Source: an uncultured Lachnoanaerobaculum sp.
GTDB lineage: Bacteria; Bacillota; Clostridia; Lachnospirales; Lachnospiraceae
Assembly (NCBI RefSeq): GCF_938015485.1
Contig: NZ_CALLVU010000035.1
Coordinates: 4,925 to 68,924, forward strand
Length of the DNA stretch: 64,000 nucleotides
Direction of reading: 5' to 3'
In this document: positions 16,604-26,106 of the stretch, in pieces
Numbering within the stretch: position 1 is the stretch's first letter
Layout: each line of letters begins with the position of its first letter
Notes under the pieces: model-generated
Database searches by the model: none
What the model was told of the DNA's origin: nothing
What the model saw: only the letters and a program-made list of their open reading frames with translations
Translations under genes and position numbers: made by a program

Positions 16604-18208
16604 TCAGCCTTGCTGTCTGTACTTTGACGGTGATACGCCGTACTTTTTCTTGAATACATAGCTGAAATAGTTCTGGTCGGCATAACCTACTTTTTCCGCT
16701 ATTATATAGGTCTTTTCATCTGTGGTTTTTAAAAGTTCCACAGCCTTTTGCAGTCTTAAATTGGTAATAAAGTTCACATAGGATATGCCCATTTCCTTTT
16801 TAAAATTCGTAGAAAATCTTGCAACGGATACATGAAGATACTTGCAAAGTTTTTCCAATGAAAGCTCTATATCCGCATAGTTTTCTTCAATATAATTTTT
16901 TGCCTCGTCAAGCACTTTCTTTGAGGTGGTGACTCTGTCCTCTCTTATCCTGTGTGCTATGTTTATACTGGCCTCAAGCAGCCACTCTCTGAAGCCTCCG
17001 GTATCCTTTATCTTATCAAGGAGGTCTATATAGTCTGTAGCCGTCTTTGTAAGTACTGAAAGTTCAAGTCCGTAGTCTTGCACCATACTGATAATAACAT
17101 TTATTACATTTATCATATATGACTGATACTGACTTGAATGTGCCTTGGACTCCTTAAGCTTTGAGAAAATTTTTTCCACATAGTCGATTATATTCTCATC
17201 ACTTCCGAACTTAAGTATATTTATATATTCCTTGGCCTCTATATCCTCAAACCTGAGTCGCAGCGCCTCAACAGGTTGCATATCCTTTATATATATGACT
17301 TCTCCCGTGCCTACAATACCTCTGTACCCCAGTGCTTCCTTTGCAAGAGTATATGACTGATGCAGCTTTGTAATATCGTCCACACTGATTCCGAGTCCTA
17401 TAGTCAGATTTACTCCTATTACTCTTATAACATCCTTTATTGCCTCCGAGAGTACGGACATTATATAGTTTTTTGACATCTTATCGGGCAGTCCGACTAT
17501 GACTGCTATACTTGACTCGGAGTACATTGAAAATACTTCCGCCTGTAACTTGTTTTCAAGATTTTCTATCAAGTTGACCTTTACGGATATCGGAATCAGC
17601 TCCTTATTAACTATTGCACTGTCTGTATCGTCTATATGAACGGTAGCCACAATATATTTGCCCACATCTTTCAGATTTATATCATACTCGACAAGTGCAT
17701 AGTCAATCTCACTCTTGCCGATATTTCCATGTATCAGCCCGTTCAAAAACTGTTCTCTCAGTATGGGAATACTTGCAAGATAACTGCTCTTAAGCTTTTC
17801 AATATCTCTTTTTTTGTCCAGCTCATCATCCAGAGTCTTATGTATTTTCCTGAGTATCTCTGTCAGCTCTACTGCGGATACGGGCTTTAATACATATTCT
17901 ATTACTCCCATCTTTATAGCTTCTTTGGCATAGTCAAAGTCGTCAAAGCCTGAGAATATAATGGACTTTATAAGGGGATATCTTATATTTATCTCTTTTA
18001 TCAGCTCAAGTCCGTCCATATAGGGCATTCTTATATCTGTAAAGACAAGGTCGGGGTTCAAATTTTCTATCTTTTCAAGTGCCTCCACTCCGTTTTCGGC
18101 ATCTCCGACCACCAAAAATCCTTCTTCTTCCCAGTTTATCTTCTTTATGATACTCTTTCTGACTTCTTCCTCGTCATCCACAAGCAGTATTTTATAATGC
18201 TCCTTCAT
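16604..18208 (-). CDS. yesN: YesN-type AraC-family response regulator
   Basis: A 534-residue regulator. The receiver domain shows acidic residues Asp11-Asp12, the phosphorylation site Asp58 in LVFTDIRMP, and YVLKPVS with the conserved Lys. A long middle region is followed by a C-terminal AraC double helix-turn-helix (LEKLCKYLHVSVARFSTNFKK and KVGYADQNYFSYVFKKKYG). The ATG begins one base after the dtd stop codon (TGATATG) and has no ribosome site of its own, so its translation is probably coupled to dtd. Probable targets are sugar uptake or catabolic genes outside the window. Confidence 0.92.
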   Translation of the reverse strand: MKEHYKILLVDDEEEVRKSIIKKINWEEEGFLVVGDAENGVEALEKIENLNPDLVFTDIRMPYMDGLELIKEINIRYPLIKSIIFSGFDDFDYAKEAIKMGVIEYVLKPVSAVELTEILRKIHKTLDDELDKKRDIEKLKSSYLASIPILREQFLNGLIHGNIGKSEIDYALVEYDINLKDVGKYIVATVHIDDTDSAIVNKELIPISVKVNLIENLENKLQAEVFSMYSESSIAVIVGLPDKMSKNYIMSVLSEAIKDVIRVIGVNLTIGLGISVDDITKLHQSYTLAKEALGYRGIVGTGEVIYIKDMQPVEALRLRFEDIEAKEYINILKFGSDENIIDYVEKIFSKLKESKAHSSQYQSYMINVINVIISMVQDYGLELSVLTKTATDYIDLLDKIKDTGGFREWLLEASINIAHRIREDRVTTSKKVLDEAKNYIEENYADIELSLEKLCKYLHVSVARFSTNFKKEMGISYVNFITNLRLQKAVELLKTTDEKTYIIAEKVGYADQNYFSYVFKKKYGVSPSKYRQQG

Positions 18209-18209
18209 A

Positions 18210-18647
18210 TCAGAGTTCCAATACTATGGTAAAAGGTCCGTCGTTTTCAAGTGATACCTTCATATCAGCACCGAATACTCCGCATTCGGTATGTATGTCG
18301 GACTTCTTTCCAAGGTCCACCATATATTCATAAAGTCTCTTTGCTTCATCAGGTGACCCTGCGCCTATAAAGCTCGGCCTGTTGCCCTCTTTGCAGTTTG
18401 CAAGCAGAGTAAACTGTGATACCAAAAGCAGTTCTCCGCCTACATCTCTTAACGATAAATTGGTTTTGCCGTTTTCATCTTCAAATATTCTAAGCTTTAC
18501 CAATTTGTTAAAGTATTTTTCCACAACCTTTTCATCGTCATCTGCGGCCACTCCGACAAGTACCAAAAGCCCTTTATTTATCTTTCCTACTTCTTTTCCT
18601 TCTATCTTTACATCCGCATGGTTTACTCTTTGTATTACTAATTTCAT
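18210..18647 (-). CDS. dtd: D-aminoacyl-tRNA deacylase
   Basis: A 145-residue proofreading enzyme that removes D-amino acids (and glycine) from tRNA. Family motifs are VIQRVNHADVKIEG, LLVLVGV, LLVSQFTLLA with the active-site Thr, NRPSF and the Gly-cisPro element near the end, here NDGPFT (Phe where Val is commoner). Length is normal. It is the second gene of the greA operon (five bases after greA) and is directly coupled to the response regulator gene that follows. Confidence 0.93.
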   Translation of the reverse strand: MKLVIQRVNHADVKIEGKEVGKINKGLLVLVGVAADDDEKVVEKYFNKLVKLRIFEDENGKTNLSLRDVGGELLLVSQFTLLANCKEGNRPSFIGAGSPDEAKRLYEYMVDLGKKSDIHTECGVFGADMKVSLENDGPFTIVLEL

Positions 18648-18654
18648 ATTCCTC

Positions 18655-19149
18655 CTAAAATGACCTTATATCATCGTCTTCTTTGTTTATTTCAATGGAC
18701 ATTATCTTTACAAAATATCCTCCGTCACCTACAGGCACTTTTACTCTGTCTCCTTTCTTTTTGCCTACTATGGCCTTACCTATAGGAGACTCTATACTGA
18801 GTCTGCCCTCAAGTGAATCACCTCTAATAGATGTGACTATTTTGAATTTCTCACTTTCATCATCGTCTTCAAAGTAAAGTTCCACTTCCTTACCTATTCC
18901 GACCTCGTCATCATTTGTCTTATCTTCGTATACATGACAAAACCTGAGCATTCTCTCCAAATAGTTGATTCTGCTTTCATTTTTGTTTTTTTCTCTCTTG
19001 GCTGCGTAGTACTCAAAGTTTTCAGATAAGTCGCCCTGTGCTCTTGCTTCCTTCACCGCCTCTATAAGCTGCGGTCTGAGCACCAGCTTTCTCTCTTCAA
19101 TCTCAGCCTCTATCTTTTTTATATCCTCTTTTGTAAGTGTCTCTGCCAT
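18655..19149 (-). CDS. greA: transcription elongation factor GreA
   Basis: A 164-residue cytoplasmic factor that rescues backtracked RNA polymerase. The N-terminal coiled-coil hairpin carries the catalytic acidic tip at Asp40 and Glu43 in ARAQGDLSENFEYYAAK. The C-terminal FKBP-like domain has RLSIESPIGKAIVGKKKGD. It is the first gene of a six-gene operon that continues into a two-component sugar-sensing system. The ribosome site is weak, and the start lies only 24 bases from the terminator of the upstream structured RNA; its promoter was not identified. Confidence 0.95.
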   Translation of the reverse strand: MAETLTKEDIKKIEAEIEERKLVLRPQLIEAVKEARAQGDLSENFEYYAAKREKNKNESRINYLERMLRFCHVYEDKTNDDEVGIGKEVELYFEDDDESEKFKIVTSIRGDSLEGRLSIESPIGKAIVGKKKGDRVKVPVGDGGYFVKIMSIEINKEDDDIRSF

Positions 19150-19172
19150 AAACCCATCCGTAATATTTTTCT

Positions 19173-19207
19173 ATAAAACAAAAGAGTAGTAAAAAACTAC
19201 TCTTTTT
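19173..19207 (-). terminator. terminator of the 6S-like RNA
   Basis: Ten-base stem (19181-19190 with 19196-19205), then TTGTTTTAT on the minus strand. It closes the structured RNA upstream of greA. Confidence 0.8.
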
Positions 19208-19388
19208 TAAAACCCAAAGTGACGGCTTTGCTTATTGACGCCTAGCAGAGCTAGGTGGGTTACCTCACCCTGATATCTGTCTTCTACCTCCAGCAGCCTG
19301 ACATCCAAACAGAGTTCTTTGGAATCCCATAAATCAAAATGTAGGTTCAAAATTGGCAAAGTTATCGCTCACCCCAGGAATTTTTATC
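19181..19388 (-). ncRNA. ssrS: candidate 6S RNA
   Basis: A free-standing transcription unit of about 190-200 bases between a strong promoter (19398-19425) and a terminator. Its two ends pair: 19369-19378 with 19213-19222 (10 bp including G-U pairs), then 19356-19361 with 19226-19231. The middle forms a large bubble leading to an apical hairpin (19304-19309 with 19318-19323). A small hairpin sits on the 3' side of the bubble (19241-19255, perfect six-base stem). This order (closing stem, central bubble with a 3'-side hairpin, long apical arm) is that of 6S RNA, which mimics an open promoter and binds sigma-A RNA polymerase. It carries no visible ORF and no riboswitch signature recognised here. 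The identity rests on architecture and size, not on a database match. Confidence 0.55.
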
Positions 19389-19397
19389 TATACTCAG

Positions 19398-19425
19398 ATT
19401 ATAATACAAATTATAAATTTTTCAA
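19398..19425 (-). promoter_or_regulatory. promoter of the 6S-like RNA
   Basis: TTGAAA (19420-19425), 16-base spacer, TATAAT (19398-19403) on the minus strand. Transcription would begin near 19390, just before the 5' arm of the closing stem. Confidence 0.75.
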
Positions 19426-19465
19426 TATATTTGACACTGTATTTTGAATTTTCTTTAAATTATTT

Positions 19466-19511
19466 GAAACAAAAAGGGCCGGAAGCCATACTTAAAGTAT
19501 TTCTTCCGACC
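19466..19511 (-). terminator. terminator of the giant MucBP gene
   Basis: Stem 19477-19485 with 19503-19511 (nine bases, G/C rich), then CCTTTTTGTTTC on the minus strand, about 35 bases after the stop codon. Confidence 0.8.
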
Positions 19512-19545
19512 GTGAAATCATAAATTGATAAATCTTCAGCTTAAA

Positions 19546-22500
19546 TTATGATTTTTTCTTTTTGAAGATACATAATGCGGCCAATGCGCTTGAAATAAGC
19601 ATCATGAGTCCGTATATAAGGGTCTTATCATCATCCTGTGTCTTCGGAACCGATAAAGCCATTCTTGTAGCAGATATCGAACTCTTAATATCTCTATTCA
19701 GATTTCCCTTATCCGGCTGCGGATTCTTATCCTGAGTCTTAGGTTCATTGATAATAATCTGCGGCTTTTCTATCGTGTTATTTGTATCTGTTAGAGTAAC
19801 GCTCTTAGCCGGTCTTACTCTTAAGTTACCGCCTGAAGAACCGCCACCTCTTGTATTGGATCCTGTAGCAATTGAAGGTGTTGCTATAGGTCTGTTCGGT
19901 CTTATTACCAGATCCTGTTCTCTTCCCGGTGTAATAATCTGACTTGGTGTAGCTATTCTACCCGGTGTTATAGGACTCGGTGTTACAGGATTTATAGGTG
20001 TAACAGGGTTTATAGGGCTAATCGGATTTATAGGATTTATAGGGCTTGGTGCTATCGGTGTAGGTGTTAGCGGAGGTACCGGTGTGATTACCACACTTGG
20101 GTCCTTTCTGTAAATATATGTAACCTCTGTTGTTCCGTTTGTGAACACACCTGTTTCACTTCCCTGTACCAGATATAGGCTGTATCCCGGTATCGTCTTT
20201 GCACCTGTTGCATATGGAATTCCGAGCTTCCTTGTTCCGTCAAGTACTTCATCACTCTCTATAGGAAGTCCTGCAGTATTTACATAATGGGCTATTACAT
20301 TTCCTGCATCTCTTCTGCGATATACATATGTCACAGTCTGACTTGTGCTTGTAAATGTTCCGTTGGCATTACTTGGTACACTTACAAGATCGTAGTTGTC
20401 AAATGATTTTGAACTTGAGGTATAGTTATCACCTAATCTCTCGGTACCGTCAAGTACTTCAGGAGTATCAAGAGGTACGTTTCCGTCCTCATCCACATGC
20501 TCTATTACAACATTTCCCGCATCCTGACGCTTATAGATATAGTTCACTGTTATCGGGCTTACAGTGAATGTTCCGTTTGCGTTACTTGGCACTGTTATAA
20601 GGGTGTAGTTAGGAATGTTCTTAGGTGTTGTAGTATAAGGTAATCCTACATTATCTGTTCCCGTAATATTATCAGGTGTCTCAATCCTATTTCCATGATT
20701 GTCAAGATAATTTACCGTTACTCCGCCTGACTGCTTTCTCTTATAGAGATATGTTACACTTTGGCTTCCGCTGACAAATGTTCCTGTAGCGTTACTTGGC
20801 ACTGTAGCTATCTCAAAGTCTGAGTAAGTCTCAGGGGTTGTGGTATAAGGCAATCCGAGCTTTCTTGTTCCGTCAAGAACTGTCGGCGTACTTAAGTCGC
20901 TGTTGTCATATACCGACTTGTGGTAAACCGTCACATCTCCGGCATCGTTTCTTCTGTAAACATAAGTTACAGTCTGCACTCCCGGTACGAAGGTACCGTT
21001 TTCATTTCCCGGTACACTTACCAATGTGTAGTTAGGTATTGTTTTTCTTGTAGTTGTATACGTAAGTCCCATCTTACCTGTACCGCTTTGTGTCTCAGGT
21101 ATATCTATCTGATTTCCGTCTTCATCTACATAGACGCTTGTAACATCTCCGGCAGGTTTTCTTCTGTACTCGTAGATTACTGTCTGCGGTGTGCTTGAGA
21201 ATGTACCGTTTTTGTTACTTGGCTGTGCTACCAATTCATAATCGGTGATGTTCTTCTCGGTTGTAGTATAAGGAAGTCCATGTTTTCCTGTTCCTCCAAG
21301 TACGTCATCGCTTGAAAGAGGTGTTCCCGTTCCCTGTTCTACATACTTAACTGTTACATTTGCCGCATTATCTCTTGTATAGTAGTAATATACATCTATT
21401 TGTCCTGAGTTAGGATATGTTCCTGTATGGTCAATAGGTGTTGCATTTACTACAGTATAGTTTGTTATACTTGCCGGGCTTGTTGTATATGTCATTCCCG
21501 ACTTTCCTGCACCGTTTAGAATCTCGTTAGGAACAAGTGACGTTGTTGTTCCGGACTCCAAATGGTGAACAACCACATCTCCGGCATCATTTCTTCTGTA
21601 ATAGTATGTTACAGTCTGATTTCCGGTTGTAAATGTTCCGTTTGCGTTGGTAGGCTGTGCCACCAATGTATAGTTCGGAATATTGTGGTCTGTAGTTGTA
21701 TATGGAGTTCCAAGTTTTCCAATGCCGCTCAATGTGACATCAGGCGCAAGTGGAGTTGTTGTCCCGTCTATGTAGTGATGTACCGTAACATCTCCGGCAT
21801 TCTTTCTCTTGTACTCATATACTACCGTTGTTGTTCCTGTTGCAGGATATATTCCTGTATGGTTTGCAGGTGTCACTACAAGTTCATAGTCCGTTATGGT
21901 CTTAGGTGTAGTTGTATATGTAAGTCCCGACTTGCCTGCTCCGCTCATTGTGGTAGGTGTATCAATAGGAGTATTGCTACCCTGCTCTACATATTTTACC
22001 ACAACGTCTCCTACATCCTTTCTCTTGTAGTAGTAGTTGACTGTCTGAGTTCCGCTTGTGAAGGTTCCGCCTGCTGCAGGGCTTACAGATACAAAATCAT
22101 AATCATTGATATTCTTTTGTACCGTTGTAAACGTAGTTCCAAGCTTATTTGTTCCGTCAAGTGTCTCCTGAGTTGCAAGTACTGTATTTGTTCCCTGCTC
22201 AAGATAATTTACCACTACATTTCCCGCATTCTTTCGTCTGTAGTAATAATTTACCACCTGATTTCCTGCAACATATGTCACAGTTGTCGCACCGTCTGCA
22301 GTATTAGGTGTACCTGCTCCGGCTGCTCCCACTACATCTACGCTTGCATACTCATAGTTGGCTATATCCGCAACTTTGTTTGTAATGTTTTCACTCAATC
22401 CAATCTTCTCGTTACCGTTAAAGTTTTGAGCACTTGGTGTGCCTCCCGGCGTAGGTGAATACAACTGTGTTGTTGTTCCCATCTCATAGTGGTTGACTGT

Positions 22501-25500
22501 TATATTTCCCGCATTCTTTCGCTTGTAGTAATAATTTACCGTCTGCTCTCCTGTAGTAAAGGTTCCTGTAGCGTTTGTAGGCCCCGGTGTTACAAGTTCA
22601 TAATTGCTGAGTGCAGGGTCCGATGTCTTGTCGGTAGTGGTATACGGAAGTCCAAGCTTATTCGTTCCGTCAAGTTCTTCAGGTGAAGGCGATGTCTTTC
22701 CTGCCGGTGTATAAAGCTCTGTTGTGGTTCCAAAGAGATAGTGATGTACCGTTACTTTTCCCGCATTCTTTCGTCTGTACTTATATACTACAGTGGTATC
22801 TGTGGTAGCATAAGTTCCTGTCGCATTGGTCGGAAGTTGTGTTGTATCAACTTCGTAGTTCGGGTCTGTTGTAATCGGTGCTGTAGTATAAGGAGTTCCC
22901 ACACCTGCAATTGTAGTCACTTCAGGTACAAGCGCCGTGTTGTCATCTTCCTTAATATGCTGCACTTTCAAGTTTGAAACATTGTTCTTCAAACCCAGAT
23001 TCTCAACAGCCTTATGTTTTTCCTTAGTTAATGTAAGGTCTTTTTTTGCCCAAGTACTTGTCTGTCCGCTAAACATAGTTGAGTTGTCCGACTGTGTGGA
23101 GTCGAAGTCCTGTCCTATAGTGCTGCCTGCACTTGGATTTGAGGCAATCATTGTATCGCTTGTAAGCATTTCCGCTACTACGGTGTAACCTCCCGCATTG
23201 GTAATCTTGTTTTTGAAAGCATAATCACCGTTTGCATCGGTTGTAGTCTCTGCGATTACAGTGCCGTCCTTTATAAGTTTTACAGGTCTGTTTGCTATAA
23301 GCACATCTCCCGTATCATACTTTCCGTCGTCATTGACGTCGTAGTATGCTTTTCCCGATACCTCATATTTGATGATTCCGACCTTTGAGTTGATGTTCTC
23401 GTTTGCGCCGTCTATGTTGTTTCCATACCATGTGGCAATTGAGTTGTTACTTGTATCGTTCTCATCAAGATTTGATGTATCAGGCATCTTTACTTTATAA
23501 GTAAAATACTGTCTTTCATCTCTTGACAGTTTCACTCCCGGATTCATCTCGGCTTTGAACATGGTTACCTGACTCCAGTCGGTAATTGCCGACTCCGATA
23601 CCCAGTTATTTGCCAAATTCTCAGGAAGTGTTCCCTTAGGTGTATCTGTGGAATAGTACATTGTATATCCCGCAGGAGCTGTTACGGGTCCCTGCAATAT
23701 GGTTGCAAACTTTGAACCGCGGTCTACGTAGTTGCCTGCATAGTCCTTTACCACATTCTTATCTCCCACATATGGAAAAACGTCAATGAAATGTAGGGCA
23801 GAAGCATCCGCTCCCGAGTTATTGTATGCCATAATACGATACTGTACTATTTCATCTTTTTCAGCTTTCATCTTTGCACGATATGCACTATCAGGCTCAG
23901 ACTCAAGCTTCTCAAGCTTGTTTATGATTACAGACTGCGGAGGTACGAAATTAAACTTCCACTCAATTCTTGAGAGTCTGTCTGTTGTACTTCCGTTTTC
24001 ATTGGAATCATAAATATCAAGATAATTTGTATTGTCTTTTGAATATACGGTATGCAAATCCTTGCTTGTAGCTCTGTCTGTATTATTGCTCCAAGAAAGT
24101 ATCGCTTCTACCTTATGCTCTCCCGGTGAAAGACTTGAATCCGGTTTGAATTTAACCTTTATGTTATCTCTTTTAAATATGGATTCCTGTTGTTTCTTAA
24201 AGGCAAAATTGTTTAAGTCAAAGATATAAGCTTTCTTACCTGTACCTGCGTAGTTTGCCACCTCGGTAGGATTCTCATCCAAATCAAAGTATGCATTGTC
24301 ACCCACTGTGATATTCTCAAAGTTAAGTTCAGGATCTACCAGCATAATAAGCTTGCCGTCTACAACATCTCTATCCTGACTGAATATGAATGAATGGTCA
24401 TAATTTACAGTCATCTCATACTGCATTGTATTTCCTGTATAGGTAATACTTGATGAAGTACTTCCGTTGATAGTCTGACTTAGCTTATCAAGCTGCATAT
24501 TTGCATACTCTTCACGCATGATATAAACTGCGTTTGAGCTTATTGTAGTCCAGATACCGTTTGAATATGACTGTACCTTACCTGTATTGGTTACATTTGT
24601 GGAGCTTGGATTCGGATTGGCGTCCATATTGTTTTTAAGTCTTGTAAACTCCGCATTTGTAAGCTTGGTTTCAAGTACAAGACCGATGGCGTCCTCACCG
24701 TACTTGGATATCGTTACTTCATCATCAAATACGAGTTTAATACTCTTATAATACTTCGGTGTCATAGAAATAGGCACCGAGTCGGACTTCATCTGTGTAA
24801 TATTATTTACAGTCTCAAAAGGTACATTTGCCTGTATAACTTCTTCACTGCCGTCATCATTGACACCGATCAACTTATTGTGACTGATTTTTGCAAGATT
24901 TGCGGCATCAAAGAAGCCGTCCATTACACGTATACCGTAACCTGTAAATTCTGTTTTCTCCCAAGGCTCATCTATAATCGTATTGATAATTGTTGTGGTA
25001 TTCTGAACCGCTGCCTGACCCCAATACTGTCCGCCTGTAATCAAATATTTATGTCTGTACTCCGGATCTACCGGTATAGAATAATTATATTTCAGGTGAT
25101 ATTTGGTTCCCTTTAACTTTTTTACATATCCGTACTCTCTGTATACCTTACCGTTTCTTTCAGTGGTAGGGTCTGTAGTACCGTTATCATTTACAAGTAC
25201 TGTCTTTACAGGAAAGTACTGTGTACCTACATTAGTGTTGGTACCATACTTCATTGTAATGGTTGTATCAAAGTATGGTAATGTTCTTGTAAAATCTTTG
25301 GTAACAGTATTGTCTGACGAATTGTATGTCCAACCTGCATTATTCGGTAAAGACGAATCCCATACCGAAGTGCTCGGCAAAGTGATGGTAACCCTTACAG
25401 GTCTCCTGTCGATACCTTCTGTAAGCTTAAGAGTAACTTCACCGTTGGTGAGATTCTTTTTACCGTTTTGTATTGTGAACTTTACATCACCTTGAAAATC

Positions 25501-26106
25501 AGGTGAAAACCTGGTATGTGTGGAATCCACATCAGTATCTACAAGATATTCTTTATAAAGATACATTTTTGGATTTGTTACACCGTTATCAGGCGCTTCT
25601 ATACCTGCCACATAACCTGATTTTGTAAAATTCTCATCATCGCTTGTAAGTTCAACTCCGTTTTTGTCAAACAAAGCGGTCTTAATAGTGAACTGCTCTT
25701 CTGCCGCATTCTTTAAGTTCTTAAGTGTCGCACTGAACGGAAATTTCTTAGGCGGACCTGCCGTCAAATTCTTATAGGTTACCTTAATCTTATAGTACTG
25801 AGCATCGGAACTGTCTATACTTACACTCTGTATAAATTCCGCAGGCGATACATCCGACTGTGACGGCTGTTCAAATATATTCTTATCCAAATATATTATT
25901 GAGTACGGCAGCGTATAACTGCCCACAGTTCCCGATATACCTGTCTGTATACTATATGACTCCCTCTTACCTATAAGTGAAGAGCTCTGAGTTATCGAAT
26001 ATCCTATTGATGTTGTAACTTGACTACCTATACCTGTAGCATGTGCATCAATCGGCACCGAGGTGAAGGTAAATACAATCGCCAATAAGAATGACAGTAT
26101 TCTCAT
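19546..26106 (-). CDS. giant MucBP-repeat surface protein with sortase signal
   Basis: A 2186-residue cell-wall adhesin candidate. A signal peptide (ending near DAHA) is followed by about 900 residues of beta-rich, isopeptide/DUF11-like sequence. One SdrD-B-like domain (about 915-1010; YYDVNDDGKYDTGD) comes next, then thirteen MucBP-type repeats (residues 1045-2002). A Pro/Asn-rich stalk (repeated INP/SP units) leads to a tail with VPKTQ, a hydrophobic segment and KKKKS. MucBP domains in lactobacilli and listeriae bind mucin or act as stalks. The pentapeptide lacks the usual Gly (VPKTQ rather than LPxTG). The ATG at 26106 is 31 bases from the only ribosome site (GGAG 26138-26141); an in-frame ATA at 26130 is correctly spaced. 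A paralogue lies at 59548-64000. Confidence 0.88.
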   Translation of the reverse strand: MRILSFLLAIVFTFTSVPIDAHATGIGSQVTTSIGYSITQSSSLIGKRESYSIQTGISGTVGSYTLPYSIIYLDKNIFEQPSQSDVSPAEFIQSVSIDSSDAQYYKIKVTYKNLTAGPPKKFPFSATLKNLKNAAEEQFTIKTALFDKNGVELTSDDENFTKSGYVAGIEAPDNGVTNPKMYLYKEYLVDTDVDSTHTRFSPDFQGDVKFTIQNGKKNLTNGEVTLKLTEGIDRRPVRVTITLPSTSVWDSSLPNNAGWTYNSSDNTVTKDFTRTLPYFDTTITMKYGTNTNVGTQYFPVKTVLVNDNGTTDPTTERNGKVYREYGYVKKLKGTKYHLKYNYSIPVDPEYRHKYLITGGQYWGQAAVQNTTTIINTIIDEPWEKTEFTGYGIRVMDGFFDAANLAKISHNKLIGVNDDGSEEVIQANVPFETVNNITQMKSDSVPISMTPKYYKSIKLVFDDEVTISKYGEDAIGLVLETKLTNAEFTRLKNNMDANPNPSSTNVTNTGKVQSYSNGIWTTISSNAVYIMREEYANMQLDKLSQTINGSTSSSITYTGNTMQYEMTVNYDHSFIFSQDRDVVDGKLIMLVDPELNFENITVGDNAYFDLDENPTEVANYAGTGKKAYIFDLNNFAFKKQQESIFKRDNIKVKFKPDSSLSPGEHKVEAILSWSNNTDRATSKDLHTVYSKDNTNYLDIYDSNENGSTTDRLSRIEWKFNFVPPQSVIINKLEKLESEPDSAYRAKMKAEKDEIVQYRIMAYNNSGADASALHFIDVFPYVGDKNVVKDYAGNYVDRGSKFATILQGPVTAPAGYTMYYSTDTPKGTLPENLANNWVSESAITDWSQVTMFKAEMNPGVKLSRDERQYFTYKVKMPDTSNLDENDTSNNSIATWYGNNIDGANENINSKVGIIKYEVSGKAYYDVNDDGKYDTGDVLIANRPVKLIKDGTVIAETTTDANGDYAFKNKITNAGGYTVVAEMLTSDTMIASNPSAGSTIGQDFDSTQSDNSTMFSGQTSTWAKKDLTLTKEKHKAVENLGLKNNVSNLKVQHIKEDDNTALVPEVTTIAGVGTPYTTAPITTDPNYEVDTTQLPTNATGTYATTDTTVVYKYRRKNAGKVTVHHYLFGTTTELYTPAGKTSPSPEELDGTNKLGLPYTTTDKTSDPALSNYELVTPGPTNATGTFTTGEQTVNYYYKRKNAGNITVNHYEMGTTTQLYSPTPGGTPSAQNFNGNEKIGLSENITNKVADIANYEYASVDVVGAAGAGTPNTADGATTVTYVAGNQVVNYYYRRKNAGNVVVNYLEQGTNTVLATQETLDGTNKLGTTFTTVQKNINDYDFVSVSPAAGGTFTSGTQTVNYYYKRKDVGDVVVKYVEQGSNTPIDTPTTMSGAGKSGLTYTTTPKTITDYELVVTPANHTGIYPATGTTTVVYEYKRKNAGDVTVHHYIDGTTTPLAPDVTLSGIGKLGTPYTTTDHNIPNYTLVAQPTNANGTFTTGNQTVTYYYRRNDAGDVVVHHLESGTTTSLVPNEILNGAGKSGMTYTTSPASITNYTVVNATPIDHTGTYPNSGQIDVYYYYTRDNAANVTVKYVEQGTGTPLSSDDVLGGTGKHGLPYTTTEKNITDYELVAQPSNKNGTFSSTPQTVIYEYRRKPAGDVTSVYVDEDGNQIDIPETQSGTGKMGLTYTTTRKTIPNYTLVSVPGNENGTFVPGVQTVTYVYRRNDAGDVTVYHKSVYDNSDLSTPTVLDGTRKLGLPYTTTPETYSDFEIATVPSNATGTFVSGSQSVTYLYKRKQSGGVTVNYLDNHGNRIETPDNITGTDNVGLPYTTTPKNIPNYTLITVPSNANGTFTVSPITVNYIYKRQDAGNVVIEHVDEDGNVPLDTPEVLDGTERLGDNYTSSSKSFDNYDLVSVPSNANGTFTSTSQTVTYVYRRRDAGNVIAHYVNTAGLPIESDEVLDGTRKLGIPYATGAKTIPGYSLYLVQGSETGVFTNGTTEVTYIYRKDPSVVITPVPPLTPTPIAPSPINPINPISPINPVTPINPVTPSPITPGRIATPSQIITPGREQDLVIRPNRPIATPSIATGSNTRGGGSSGGNLRVRPAKSVTLTDTNNTIEKPQIIINEPKTQDKNPQPDKGNLNRDIKSSISATRMALSVPKTQDDDKTLIYGLMMLISSALAALCIFKKKKS
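20101..22974 (-). repeat. array of 13 MucBP-type repeats
   Basis: Coding repeats of about 66-85 residues. Each begins with a xAGxVxVxH/Y strand, has a G(x)xKxGxxY/T middle, and closes with GTFxxxxQxVxYxYxRx. The consensus is kept but the copies differ in sequence and length, so the array is an old one rather than a recent expansion of identical units. Confidence 0.85.

Noticed and set aside
19181..19388. Riboswitch or T-box in front of greA
   Set aside because: No T-box or known riboswitch core was recognised, and the RNA ends in its own terminator before greA, which fits a free-standing RNA better.
21562..22458. A 298-codon plus-strand reading frame inside the first MucBP gene
   Set aside because: It lies opposite the repeat array; its apparent Cys/Ser-rich repeats mirror the minus-strand MucBP repeats, and there is no ribosome site.
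20101..22974. Repeats of regular spacing that might suggest CRISPR or tandem DNA repeats
   Set aside because: The units are about 200 bases, diverged, in frame and encode MucBP domains; no short identical repeats with unique spacers.
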